From Bifidobacterium platyrrhinorum (GTDB lineage: Bacteria; Actinomycetota; Actinomycetes; Actinomycetales; Bifidobacteriaceae): a stretch of 64,000 nt of DNA. Numbering within the stretch: the stretch's first letter is position 1; each line of letters opens with the position of its first letter. The notes below the pieces were generated by a model, which did no database searches, was not told the DNA's origin, and worked only from the letters and a program-made list of their open reading frames with translations. Of this stretch, positions 9,901-18,628 are shown one piece after another. The DNA is taken from positions 201,246 through 265,245 of the forward strand of contig NZ_WHZV01000001.1 in the NCBI RefSeq assembly GCF_010667645.1. Direction: 5' to 3'. The position numbers and the translations under genes were made by a program.

Positions 9901-11109
9901 TCAGCCCAGACTCGACAGCGTGGGCGGGATCGTCTCGGTCAGCGGGTCGCCGAACGCGCGGTTCGACTGCGCGTACTTGAGCTGCATGCCGATGACATGG
10001 TCGGCGTAGACGATCTCCTTGATGTAGTAGATGTACCCGCCCTTCGCATAGCTCACGTAGATGGACGGGTCGGCGTTGAGGTCGTAGGTGATCTCCACGC
10101 CCGCGTTCGCCTCGACGCGCGCCATCTCGCCCGCCGCGGAACCGGTCGTGTTGGCCGCGCGCCACGTGGTGATCGTCACGCCGGAGCCGTTGAACGTGTA
10201 CCCGGTGCCGTCCGACGTGTCGCCCGACTTGCGGAAGTTGTCCGGCACGCCGATCGAATAGCCGCCGGCCGTGTTCGCGTACTGCCTGAGCGTGGAGGAC
10301 GGGGGAACGGAGGCGTCGGCGGAATCGGAACCGTCGGCGTCGTCGTCCGTGGCGCCGCGGTCGCGGTAGATGTAGCGGATGATGAGCTCGGACGGGTCGT
10401 CGCCGGCCGCGTCCACGATGTCCGCCACGGGACGCCTGCACATCTTCGGCGTGTACGTGACCTTCACCTTCGTGCCGTCCGACGTGACGGTGCGGGCGCG
10501 TGAACCGGAGAAGTCGAACGTGTTGTCGGCCATCACGTCGCCGTCGGCGTCCTTGAGGGTGATGCGCGCCTTCGGATCGTCGAAGCGGGTCGCCGAGCCG
10601 TCGGAACAGGTGGAGGTGACCAGGATCGTGACGACCAGATCGTTGCCGGACCGTTCGACGGACACGACCTGCATGTCCGGGTCGGCGTCGCATGAGGCGG
10701 CCGTCGCGCCGGACGACGACCCGTCGCCCGAGGATCGCGACACCGTGGCCTGCGGCGTGGCGTGCGTGCGCTCGTAGACGTTTCGTCCGACGAAGACGCC
10801 CGCGACGAGCATCGCGACGGCGAGCACGGCGGCGACGGCGACGAGCGCCGTCTGCCCGCCGGTCCACGGCCGGCGTGCCGTCGTTGCGGCCTGCCCCGGC
10901 GACGGCGTGGAGACCGCGGCCTGCGGCGCGGTCTGCGGCGGTCGGGGCACCGGCGGCATCGGATGCGCCGGCGGCGGCGTTCCGGGCGTGCGGTCCGGCG
11001 CCGCGTCCACCACGGTGGCGTCGGCGCCGGCGGGCACGAGATTGCCGCATTCCGTGCAGAACCGGTCGTCGTCCTCGAGCGGCGCGCCGCATGTGGGGCA
11101 GATCGTCAT
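9901..11109 (-). CDS. Zinc-ribbon, single-pass membrane protein of unknown function
   Basis: 402 residues. Residues 4-22 form a zinc ribbon (CPTCGAPLEDDDRFCTECG). A Pro-rich linker, a membrane segment (about residues 85-105) and a long extracellular part follow. The extracellular part has Ser/Gly and Asp-rich linkers and a C-terminal domain of about 140 residues. The ATG at 11109 is preceded by GAGGAGAGGAAG; the open frame extends 21 codons further but without a ribosome site. No function is known to me. It faces polyphosphate kinase 2, and a protein of the same layout lies on the kinase's other side (12406-13707), suggesting a paralogous pair. Confidence 0.75.
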   Translation of the reverse strand: MTICPTCGAPLEDDDRFCTECGNLVPAGADATVVDAAPDRTPGTPPPAHPMPPVPRPPQTAPQAAVSTPSPGQAATTARRPWTGGQTALVAVAAVLAVAMLVAGVFVGRNVYERTHATPQATVSRSSGDGSSSGATAASCDADPDMQVVSVERSGNDLVVTILVTSTCSDGSATRFDDPKARITLKDADGDVMADNTFDFSGSRARTVTSDGTKVKVTYTPKMCRRPVADIVDAAGDDPSELIIRYIYRDRGATDDDADGSDSADASVPPSSTLRQYANTAGGYSIGVPDNFRKSGDTSDGTGYTFNGSGVTITTWRAANTTGSAAGEMARVEANAGVEITYDLNADPSIYVSYAKGGYIYYIKEIVYADHVIGMQLKYAQSNRAFGDPLTETIPPTLSSLG

Positions 11110-11220
11110 GATTGCTTCCTCTCCTCGACGCATGTTCCGTGCGTTTCCCTGTGGGGCGGCCGTGGAACCCACCGGGCATCATGGGCCGTCCTGTCTCAAT
11201 AGTAGGCCGTGCCGCGGGCG

Positions 11221-11234
11221 TAGAATCGGAAGGC
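11221..11234 (+). promoter_or_regulatory. Leaderless-type promoter of ppk2
   Basis: TAGAAT (11221-11226), 8 nt, then ATG. The purine stretch GGAAGG sits too close to act as a normal ribosome site. Confidence 0.5.
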
Positions 11235-12272
11235 ATGGGCAAGGACGACAGGAAAAACGGCAAGGGCGGCAGGGACCGTGCGGGGACGGGCAAGGATGCG
11301 CGCAAACGCGTCGACAAGGCGATGGACCGCGCCGAGGAGCTCATCGGCGCGGTCGAGGAGTCGGACAGCGTGGCCGAGCGTCTCGCCCGCGCCGCGAAAT
11401 CCAGCGAACTGCTCAGCGCCGTATGGTCGCTGCCGCCGGCGCAGCGGCTCATGTTCCATCATGGCGTCGATCTGGGGGAGCTGGCCGCGACCGGCGCGGG
11501 GGAGACCCCCGGCTTCGACGGCGACAAATACGACGGCGAACGGTTCATCGACCTGAGTTCATCGGGCATCGCCCGCTACCAGCGGCTTCTGTACGCCAAC
11601 GGCGTGAAGGGCTCGCCCAGGCGGCTGCTCATCGTGCTGCAGGGCATGGACGCCTCCGGCAAGGGCGGCATCGTGCGCCACGTGTTCCGCCAGGGCGACC
11701 CGATGGGCATCCGCTACCACGGCTTCGGCAAACCCACCGAGGAGGAGGCGTCGCACGGGTTCCTGTGGCGCGTGGAGCGACAGCTGCCCGACCCGGGGTG
11801 GATCGGCGTGTTCGACCGTTCGCACTACGAGGACATCGTCATGCCGCACATCTACGGCACCTTCCCCGAAAGCGTGTGGCGGGGACGCTACGACATCGTC
11901 AACGAGTTCGAGCGGGACCTGGCGGCCTCCGGATGCGCGATCATCAAGATCTTCCTCGTCTCCAGCCGTGAGGCGCAGCGCGGGCGCTTCCTCGCGCGCC
12001 TCGACGACCCCACCAAATACTGGAAGTTCGACGTGTCCGACCTGGACGCGAGGGACCGCTGGGACGACTACATGGACGCCTGGCAGGAGGTGTTCGAGAG
12101 GACCAGCACGCCCGCGGCGCCGTGGTATCTCGTCCCCGCCGACGAACGTTGGTATTCGAGGGCCGTCGTCTCCGAACTGCTGCGCACCACGTTGCGCAAC
12201 ATGAACATGACCTGGCCGCCGCTCGAGGCGCAGGTCGACCCGGATGATGCGCGCAGCCGCCTCGCGGCGTAG
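11235..12272 (+). CDS. ppk2: Polyphosphate kinase 2 family protein (PPK2)
   Basis: 345 residues. The P-loop kinase fold shows Walker A GMDASGKGG, followed by FRQGDPMGIRYHGFGKPT, and Walker B GVFDRSHYED; FDVSDLDARDRWDDYMDAW is the lid-region pattern of the family. The enzyme phosphorylates nucleotides with polyphosphate or runs in reverse. The N terminus is a ~120-residue extension, of which the first 35 residues are very Lys/Arg/Asp/Gly-rich. Which PPK2 class, and whether AMP, ADP or GDP is used, cannot be decided here. The open frame reaches upstream to 11112, but the ATG at 11235 lies 8 nt from a good -10. Confidence 0.88.
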   Translation: MGKDDRKNGKGGRDRAGTGKDARKRVDKAMDRAEELIGAVEESDSVAERLARAAKSSELLSAVWSLPPAQRLMFHHGVDLGELAATGAGETPGFDGDKYDGERFIDLSSSGIARYQRLLYANGVKGSPRRLLIVLQGMDASGKGGIVRHVFRQGDPMGIRYHGFGKPTEEEASHGFLWRVERQLPDPGWIGVFDRSHYEDIVMPHIYGTFPESVWRGRYDIVNEFERDLAASGCAIIKIFLVSSREAQRGRFLARLDDPTKYWKFDVSDLDARDRWDDYMDAWQEVFERTSTPAAPWYLVPADERWYSRAVVSELLRTTLRNMNMTWPPLEAQVDPDDARSRLAA

Positions 12273-12405
12273 TCCCGCGCCCCGGGCCGGACGCCCCGGT
12301 GTAGACTGGACGGGAGGAAGTCTCCGGTCGACGAGGTCGTCGGCATGGTGCGGTTCGGGATGTTCGGGGTGTCGCGCGACCGGTGAAGCCACGGGAGGGG
12401 ACATC

Positions 12406-13707
12406 ATGCGGTTCTGTATGCAATGCGGTCGGAGGAACAGGGACGGGGCGAAATTCTGCGCGGGATGCGGCGCCTCGCTGGTGTACGAGTCGGCTTCGCG
12501 TCCGGCGGAACCCGGGACCGGGGGTGCGGCCGCGTCGATCGATGACGCCACGGTAGTCTCGTCCGGGGCTGGCCGGCCCCCGCAGGTCCCGTTGCCGCCC
12601 CGGGAGCAACAGCCTGCGTCGTCCGTCGGGGATGCCGTGACGGCCACGCCTTCCGTGTCGGCGGGTGAGGCGGTCACGGCGGAGGATTCGATGCCGGAGC
12701 GCGGGCGGACGGTCCCGACGCCGCGGGAATCGACGGCTAATCCGCGCCGCGGCGTGACGACGTTCGGCGAGCTGGCGCATGAGCATCGGGAACGGGACGA
12801 GGACGCGAAGGCCCGGGAACAGGCGCCGGCCGCCGGCGGACGGGGCGCGCGGGGCGACGAATCATACCGTCGCGGCGCGTCCATCGACACGAACACGAAC
12901 GCCGCGGACAGCGGAAGCTTCGGCTGGGCGGTGCTCGGCTTCTTCGTGCCCCTGGCCGGGATCATCCTGTACTTCGTGTGGAAGACGGAACGTCCCTCCA
13001 ACGCACGGCGATGCCGCAACGGCGCCATCGCCGGCATCGCGGCCAACATCATCTTCGGGCTCGTCATCCGCGCCGTGACCTACGCCGCCGTGCAGAGCCT
13101 CAACGACCAGATCACGTCGTCGCAGTCGGCGTCATCCGGATCGTCCGGCGGCACGACCGGGAACGACACGTCCGCATCCGGCGGGTCGTCGGCTTCCGGC
13201 TCCACGGCCTCGGACGACGGGTCGTACGGCGACCCCGACGACTGGCGTCTGTCCCTCGACGGGTTCGGCCCGGTCAGACTCGGCATGACCGCCGCCGAGG
13301 CGGAGGCGACCGGAGGATTCAAGTACATGGACGCCTGCGACGTGGGCGCGCTCTACTGGACGGGAGACGGCGGCAAGGCGGATGACCTCAATGTCGTGGC
13401 ATGGCTCAACGAGCAGGGGTACGTGTGGAGCATCAGCACCGATGGCACGTCCACGGCGGACGGTGTCACCTCGTCCACCACGTTGTCCGACCTGAAGTCG
13501 ATATACGGGAGCCGGCTCATCAAGGACAGCAGGCCGGACCACGACACCTATGTGGTGAACGGTTCCGGGTCGTATCTGCTGTTCACCATCAACGACGACA
13601 CCGGAACGGTGGGCCATCCGAACCATATAGCCCAACTCATCGAGGGCAACGTCACGGCCGACACCGTCCCCAACGCGTTCAGCTGCAAGACCGCCTACCG
13701 CGACTGA
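12406..13707 (+). CDS. Zinc-ribbon, two-pass membrane protein of unknown function
   Basis: 433 residues. The zinc ribbon FCMQCGRRNRDGAKFCAGCG is at residues 3-22, followed by a ~150-residue low-complexity acidic/Pro-rich linker. Two membrane segments lie at about 172-192 and 206-228. A Ser/Gly-rich linker then leads to a C-terminal domain of ~160 residues with several Trp, Tyr and Cys residues. ATG preceded by GGGAGGGG. TAGACT at 12302-12307 may be the -10. No function recognised. It resembles the minus-strand protein at 9901-11109 in layout (cytosolic zinc ribbon, membrane anchor, exported C-terminal domain). The pair brackets ppk2. Confidence 0.75.
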   Translation: MRFCMQCGRRNRDGAKFCAGCGASLVYESASRPAEPGTGGAAASIDDATVVSSGAGRPPQVPLPPREQQPASSVGDAVTATPSVSAGEAVTAEDSMPERGRTVPTPRESTANPRRGVTTFGELAHEHRERDEDAKAREQAPAAGGRGARGDESYRRGASIDTNTNAADSGSFGWAVLGFFVPLAGIILYFVWKTERPSNARRCRNGAIAGIAANIIFGLVIRAVTYAAVQSLNDQITSSQSASSGSSGGTTGNDTSASGGSSASGSTASDDGSYGDPDDWRLSLDGFGPVRLGMTAAEAEATGGFKYMDACDVGALYWTGDGGKADDLNVVAWLNEQGYVWSISTDGTSTADGVTSSTTLSDLKSIYGSRLIKDSRPDHDTYVVNGSGSYLLFTINDDTGTVGHPNHIAQLIEGNVTADTVPNAFSCKTAYRD

Positions 13708-13769
13708 CTCGATCGGGTCGCGCAAGCGGGAGCGGAAAGGGACGGCCATGGCCGGTGCGCTCCTGCGGC

Positions 13770-13783
13770 TACACTCGTGAAGC
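13770..13783 (+). promoter_or_regulatory. Leaderless-type promoter of the DUF3516 helicase
   Basis: TACACT (13770-13775), 8 nt, then ATG; no ribosome site before the start. Confidence 0.55.
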
Positions 13784-16417
13784 ATGATTGACGAGAAGGA
13801 ATACGACGACATGGATCGCGACGACGCGACGCGCGACGACGCGGACACCGCGACCCGCTACGGGTCGCTGGGGCGGCTCGCCCCCGCATGGGACGGACAC
13901 GAACGGGAATGCAACCTCACCGACGACGACATCTACGAGCGGTTCTTCGGCTGGGTGGAGGACGTCAAGGGCATCGAGCCGTGGCCTCACCAGGAGGAGG
14001 CCATCATGGACCTGCTCGCCGGCGACCACGTGATCCTCAACACGCCCACCGGCTCCGGCAAGTCGCTGGTCGCGCTCGGCATGCACTTCGCCGCCCTGTG
14101 CACCGGCCGCCGCTCCTACTACACGGCGCCCATCAAGGCGCTCGTCTCCGAGAAGTTCTTCGACCTGGTCGACGTGTTCGGCCGCGACAACGTGGGCATG
14201 ATCACCGGCGACAGCCACATCAACGCGGACGCGCCGATCATCTGCTGCACCGCCGAGATCCTCGCCAACCAGGCGTTGCGCGAGGGCGAGCACGCCGACA
14301 TCGGCATGGTCGCCATGGACGAGTTCCACTATTACGGCGACCCCGAGCGCGGATGGGCGTGGCAGGTGCCGCTGCTCACCCTGCCGCAGACCCGGTTCCT
14401 CCTCATGAGCGCCACGCTCGGCAACGTCGACGCGATCGCCGACAAGCTCTCCGACCTCAACGACGTGCCCGACGTGGACGTGATCGCCGACGCGCCGCGA
14501 CCCGTGCCCCTGAGCTACGAATACACGCTCGACCCGCTGGAGAAGACCGTCGAACTCGCGTTCAGGAACGGCGAGACCCCCATCTACGTCGTCCACTTCT
14601 CGCAGGACGCCGCCTTGGAGACCGCCCAGGCGCTCGCCTCCACCGGCGTCTCCAGCAAGGAGCAGCGCGCCGCCATCGCCGAGGCCATCAAGGGCGTGAA
14701 GTTCACCACCGCGTTCGGCAAGATCCTGCAGCGGCTCCTTCGCACCGGCGTCGGCATCCACCACGCCGGCATGCTGCCGCGCTATCGGCGCCTCGTCGAA
14801 CAGCTCGCCCAGCAGGGCCTGCTGCCCGTCATCTGCGGCACCGACACGCTCGGCGTCGGCATCAACGTGCCCATCCACTCGGTCGTGCTCACCGCCCTGA
14901 CCAAGTTCGACGGCACGAAGATGCGCCGGCTTAGGGCCCGCGAGTTCCACCAGATCGCCGGCCGCGCCGGCCGCATGGGCTTCGACACCGAAGGCCTCGT
15001 CGTCGCCGAGGCGCCCGAATACGAGATCGAGAACCAGAAGGCCATCGCCAAGGCGGGCGGCGACCCGAAGAAGCTCAAGAAGGTCAAGCGCAAGAAGGCG
15101 CCCGAAGGCTTCGTCACGTGGAACCAGGGCACGTTCGACAAGCTCATCGACGCCGCCCCCGAAACGCTCGTCCCGCACCTCAAGATCACGCACTCGATGG
15201 TGCTCAACGAGGTCGAGCAGGGAGGCGACGCCCGCGCGCGCATCGACGACCTCATCGACGATTCCGCGCAGACCCCCGACCAGAAGGAGAAGCTCCACCA
15301 GCGCGCCGACGAGATCTTCCAGACCCTGTTCGACACCGACGTGATCGAGGTGCTCGAGGGCCGCGACGGCGGCAGGGACTACGTGATGACGCTCGACGTG
15401 CCCGACGACTTCGCGCTCGACCAGCCGCTCAGCCCGTTCCTGCTCGCCGCTCTGGAACTGCTCGACCCCGAGTCGGACACGTACGCGCTCGACGTGATCT
15501 CCATGGTCGAGGCCACGCTCGACGACCCCAAGCAGGTGCTGCGCGCCCAGGAGCGCGCCGCCCGCGACAAGGCCATGGCCGACATGAAGGCCGACGGCCT
15601 CGACTACGACGAGCGCATGGACCGCCTCCAGGAGATCACCTACCCCAAGCCCCTGGAGGACATGCTCGACGCGGCGTTCGACCAGTACCGCCACGACGTG
15701 CCGTGGGCCAACGACTACTGGCTGAGCCCCAAGTCGGTCGTGCGCGACATGGTCGAGACCGCCTCCGACTTCACCGGCTACATCGCCCGCTACAACATCG
15801 CCCGCTCCGAAGGCACGCTGCTGCGCTATCTGTCCGACGCGTACCGCGCGCTCGCCCGCACCGTGCCGCCGGAGAAGCGCGACGAGCAGCTCGACGACAT
15901 CATCGCCTGGCTGCGCGTGCTCGTGCGCTCCATCGACTCCTCGCTGGTCGACGAATGGGAGAACGCGGGCGCGGACGGCTCCACGGACGCCTCCGAGGCG
16001 GCCGCCTCGCTCGCCGCCCCCGGCGCGCGCGACGCCGTCGTCGAGGACCGCCGCGGCCTCACGGTGCTTGTGCGCAACGCCCTGTTCCGCCGCGTGCAGC
16101 TCATGGACCTCGACGACCCGGACACGCTCGGCGCGCTCGACAAGGACTGGGGCTACGGCGTGCACGAATGGGAGGACACGCTCGACGACTACTACGACGA
16201 GCACGAGTACGTGAACACCGACGCGAAGGCCCGATCCGCGGAGCTCTTCATGCTCGACACGAAGCACGAGAAGGACGAGCATTCGTGGAGGGTGCGCCAG
16301 ATCATCGACGACTCCGACGGCGACCACGACTGGGCCATCGAAGGCGTCGTCGACCTCGACGCCACCCAGGAGGGCGGCGAGGTCGTCTTCTTCGACTACA
16401 AGGTCGGCGACGAATGA
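13784..16417 (+). CDS. Superfamily 2 DExH helicase with C-terminal DUF3516-type region
   Basis: 877 residues. Helicase motifs in order: Q-like motif near EPWPHQEEA, Walker A TPTGSGKS (about residue 88), Walker B MDEFHYYGD (about 178), motif III LMSATLGN, then HHAGMLPRYRR, GTDTLGVGINVP and motif VI QIAGRAGRMGFD. These are the motifs of Ski2/Mtr4-like helicases. The C-terminal ~400 residues match the actinobacterial region called DUF3516 and end in an acidic DGEVVFFDYKVGDE-like segment. Substrate (RNA or DNA) is uncertain. The stop overlaps the rarA start (ATGA), so the two are translated together, which favours a nucleic-acid maintenance role. Confidence 0.88.
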   Translation: MIDEKEYDDMDRDDATRDDADTATRYGSLGRLAPAWDGHERECNLTDDDIYERFFGWVEDVKGIEPWPHQEEAIMDLLAGDHVILNTPTGSGKSLVALGMHFAALCTGRRSYYTAPIKALVSEKFFDLVDVFGRDNVGMITGDSHINADAPIICCTAEILANQALREGEHADIGMVAMDEFHYYGDPERGWAWQVPLLTLPQTRFLLMSATLGNVDAIADKLSDLNDVPDVDVIADAPRPVPLSYEYTLDPLEKTVELAFRNGETPIYVVHFSQDAALETAQALASTGVSSKEQRAAIAEAIKGVKFTTAFGKILQRLLRTGVGIHHAGMLPRYRRLVEQLAQQGLLPVICGTDTLGVGINVPIHSVVLTALTKFDGTKMRRLRAREFHQIAGRAGRMGFDTEGLVVAEAPEYEIENQKAIAKAGGDPKKLKKVKRKKAPEGFVTWNQGTFDKLIDAAPETLVPHLKITHSMVLNEVEQGGDARARIDDLIDDSAQTPDQKEKLHQRADEIFQTLFDTDVIEVLEGRDGGRDYVMTLDVPDDFALDQPLSPFLLAALELLDPESDTYALDVISMVEATLDDPKQVLRAQERAARDKAMADMKADGLDYDERMDRLQEITYPKPLEDMLDAAFDQYRHDVPWANDYWLSPKSVVRDMVETASDFTGYIARYNIARSEGTLLRYLSDAYRALARTVPPEKRDEQLDDIIAWLRVLVRSIDSSLVDEWENAGADGSTDASEAAASLAAPGARDAVVEDRRGLTVLVRNALFRRVQLMDLDDPDTLGALDKDWGYGVHEWEDTLDDYYDEHEYVNTDAKARSAELFMLDTKHEKDEHSWRVRQIIDDSDGDHDWAIEGVVDLDATQEGGEVVFFDYKVGDE

Positions 16418-17796
16418 CCGACAACGACCTGTTCGCGGCGTCGGACGCGCCGGACGGGGTGACGCGTCCGCTCGCCGTGCGCATGCGCCCGCGCACGCTC
16501 GACGAGGTCATCGGGCAGTCCCACGTGCTGGGGGAGGGCTCGCCCCTGCGCCGTCTCGCCAACCCGGCGTCGAAGGGCTCGCTCACCGCGCCCAGCTCGA
16601 TCATCCTGTTCGGGCCTCCCGGCGTCGGCAAGACCACGCTCGCCACGATCGTCGCCCGCCAGTCCGGCCGCGTGTTCGAGGAGCTGTCCGCCGTGACCAG
16701 CGGCGTCAAGGACGTGCGCGCCGTGCTCGACCGCGCGCACGAACGGCTCGTCGCGCGCGGCCAGGAGACCGTCCTGTTCATCGACGAGGTGCACCGCTTC
16801 TCCAAATCCCAGCAGGACGCGCTCCTGCCGGCCGTCGAGAACCGCGACGTCACGTTCATCGGCGCGACCACCGAGAACCCGAGCTTCTCCGTCATCAAAC
16901 CGCTGCTCTCCCGTTCCGTCGTCGTCAAGCTCGAATCGTTGGAACCGGAGCAGCTCGACGACCTCGTCCGGCGCGCCCTCGCCTCCGAACACGGGCTCAA
17001 AGGCGAGGTGAGGGCCACCGACGAGGCGATCGGGGAGATCGTGCGCATGGCGGGCGGCGACGCGCGCAAGTCCCTGACCATCCTCGAGGCGGCCGCCGGC
17101 GCCGTCACCGGCGACAAGGCGCGCGAGAAGGGCAGGCGCCGACCGGTCATCACGCCCGACGTCGTCTCCACCGTGATGGACGTGGCCACCGTGCGCTACG
17201 ACAAGGACGGCGACGACCATTACGACGTGATCTCCGCGTTCATCAAATCGATGCGCGGAAGCGACCCGGACGCGGCCGTGCACTACCTCGCGCGCATGAT
17301 CCGCGCCGGCGAGGACCCGCGGTTCATCGCTAGGCGCATCATGATCGCCGCCGCCGAGGAGGTCGGCATGGCCGCCCCGCAGATCCTGCAGGTGACGGTC
17401 GCCGCCGCGCAGGCGGTCGCGCTCGTCGGCATGCCCGAGGCGCGCATCATCCTCGCCGAGGCGGCCATCGCCGTCGCCACCGCGCCGAAGTCGAACGCCA
17501 GCTACACGGCCATCAACGAGGCGCTGGCGGACGTGGACGCCGGGCACATCGGCGCCGTGCCGCTGTACCTGCGGAACGCCCCCACCAGGCTCATGAAGGA
17601 GTGGGGCAACCACGAGGGCTACAAATACGCGCACGACTGGCCGGGCGCGGTCGCCCCGCAGGAGTACCTGCCCGAGGACCTGCGCGGCCGGCGCTACTAC
17701 CGGCCGAACGACCGCGGCTACGAGCGCGAGGTCGCCGCCAGGCTGGAACGCATCGAACCCATCCTGCACGGCGGCGATGACGGGGTACAATGTTGA
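16414..17796 (+). CDS. rarA: Replication-associated recombination protein A (MgsA/RarA AAA+ ATPase)
   Basis: 460 residues, family-typical length. The N-terminal AAA+ module begins after MRPRTLDEVIGQ, with Walker A GPPGVGKTT (about 66-74), Walker B LFIDEVHRF and sensor 1 IGATTENPSF. The C-terminal clamp-loader-like part includes DDHYDVISAFIKSMRGSDPDAA and the RHIN-like YKYAHDWPG. RarA acts at stalled replication forks with SSB. It overlaps the helicase gene by 4 bp (ATGA). Confidence 0.93.
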   Translation: MTDNDLFAASDAPDGVTRPLAVRMRPRTLDEVIGQSHVLGEGSPLRRLANPASKGSLTAPSSIILFGPPGVGKTTLATIVARQSGRVFEELSAVTSGVKDVRAVLDRAHERLVARGQETVLFIDEVHRFSKSQQDALLPAVENRDVTFIGATTENPSFSVIKPLLSRSVVVKLESLEPEQLDDLVRRALASEHGLKGEVRATDEAIGEIVRMAGGDARKSLTILEAAAGAVTGDKAREKGRRRPVITPDVVSTVMDVATVRYDKDGDDHYDVISAFIKSMRGSDPDAAVHYLARMIRAGEDPRFIARRIMIAAAEEVGMAAPQILQVTVAAAQAVALVGMPEARIILAEAAIAVATAPKSNASYTAINEALADVDAGHIGAVPLYLRNAPTRLMKEWGNHEGYKYAHDWPGAVAPQEYLPEDLRGRRYYRPNDRGYEREVAARLERIEPILHGGDDGVQC

Positions 17797-17863
17797 CGAC
17801 CAATCAGCGGTCCATGGGGGACCGGGACGACGCCGGCGGTGTGTGGCGGGAAAGGAAGGGGCG

Positions 17864-18628
17864 ATGACGCAGGACGAAGGCGCGGGGAAGATGATCCTCA
17901 TCGTCGACGACGACCAGGCGCTCGGCGAGATGCTCTCCATCGTGCTCGAGAACGAGGGGTTCCGCACCACCACGTGCACGGACGGCCTGCGTGCCGTCGA
18001 GGTGTTCCCCACGGTCGCCCCCGATCTGGTGCTGCTCGACGTGATGCTCCCCGGCATCGACGGCACCGAGGTGGCGCGGCGCATCCGCGAATCCTCCTCG
18101 AACGTGCCGATCATCATGCTCACCGCCAAGTCCGACACCGTCGATGTGGTGGCCGGGCTCGAGGCCGGAGCGGACGACTACGTGCCCAAGCCGTTCAAGG
18201 TCGCCGAGCTGCTCGCGCGCATCCGCGCCCGGTTCCGCATCCGCGCCAAGCTCGCCGAGGCGGCCTCCGAGGGTGCGGGCGGCGCCGGCGAGGCCGACCC
18301 GCAGCGCATCGAACGCGGCTCCGTGGTCATCGACCGTCCCGGCCACACCGCCACCAAGGACGGCGTGGAGCTCAACCTCACGCCCATGGAGTTCGAGCTG
18401 CTCGCCGTGCTCGCCGCCGGCAGCGGCGAGGCGATCAGCCGCTCCACCCTGCTGAGGAAGGTGTGGGGATACGAGGGCAACGGCGACACCCGCCTGGTGA
18501 ACGTGCACATCCAGCGTCTGCGCGCCAAGGTCGAGGACGATCCCGAGCGCCCGCGGATCATCGTCACCGTGCGCGGCATCGGGTACAAGTTCGTGCCCCC
18601 CCCCCCCGAACCCGCGGCCCGTCCATGA
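17864..18628 (+). CDS. mtrA: OmpR-family response regulator MtrA
   Basis: 254 residues. The receiver domain has the acidic pair near the start (IVDDDQ), phospho-acceptor Asp59 in LLDVMLPGID and the conserved Lys in YVPKPFK. A winged-helix DNA-binding domain with NLTPMEFELL and VRGIGYKFV follows. With mtrB and lpqB downstream this is the actinobacterial MtrAB-LpqB system controlling cell wall and division genes. ATG preceded by GGAAAGGAAGGGG; an in-frame ATG 29 codons upstream lacks support. The last codons contain a run of 12 C encoding four prolines, and the stop overlaps the mtrB ATG. Confidence 0.93.
   Translation: MTQDEGAGKMILIVDDDQALGEMLSIVLENEGFRTTTCTDGLRAVEVFPTVAPDLVLLDVMLPGIDGTEVARRIRESSSNVPIIMLTAKSDTVDVVAGLEAGADDYVPKPFKVAELLARIRARFRIRAKLAEAASEGAGGAGEADPQRIERGSVVIDRPGHTATKDGVELNLTPMEFELLAVLAAGSGEAISRSTLLRKVWGYEGNGDTRLVNVHIQRLRAKVEDDPERPRIIVTVRGIGYKFVPPPPEPAARP
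18596..18607 (+). repeat. C12 homopolymer in the 3' end of mtrA
   Basis: Twelve consecutive C residues encode Pro-Pro-Pro-Pro six codons before the mtrA stop. Adding one C would shift mtrA into the frame of mtrB, which is open through the junction, giving a single MtrA-MtrB chain. A length error in sequencing is possible at such a run. Confidence 0.9.

Noticed and set aside
17839..18624. Extension of mtrB far upstream through mtrA in the same frame
   Set aside because: Not a gene by itself: mtrA occupies the other frame with clear domains. It matters only as the frame reached by slippage at the C12 tract.
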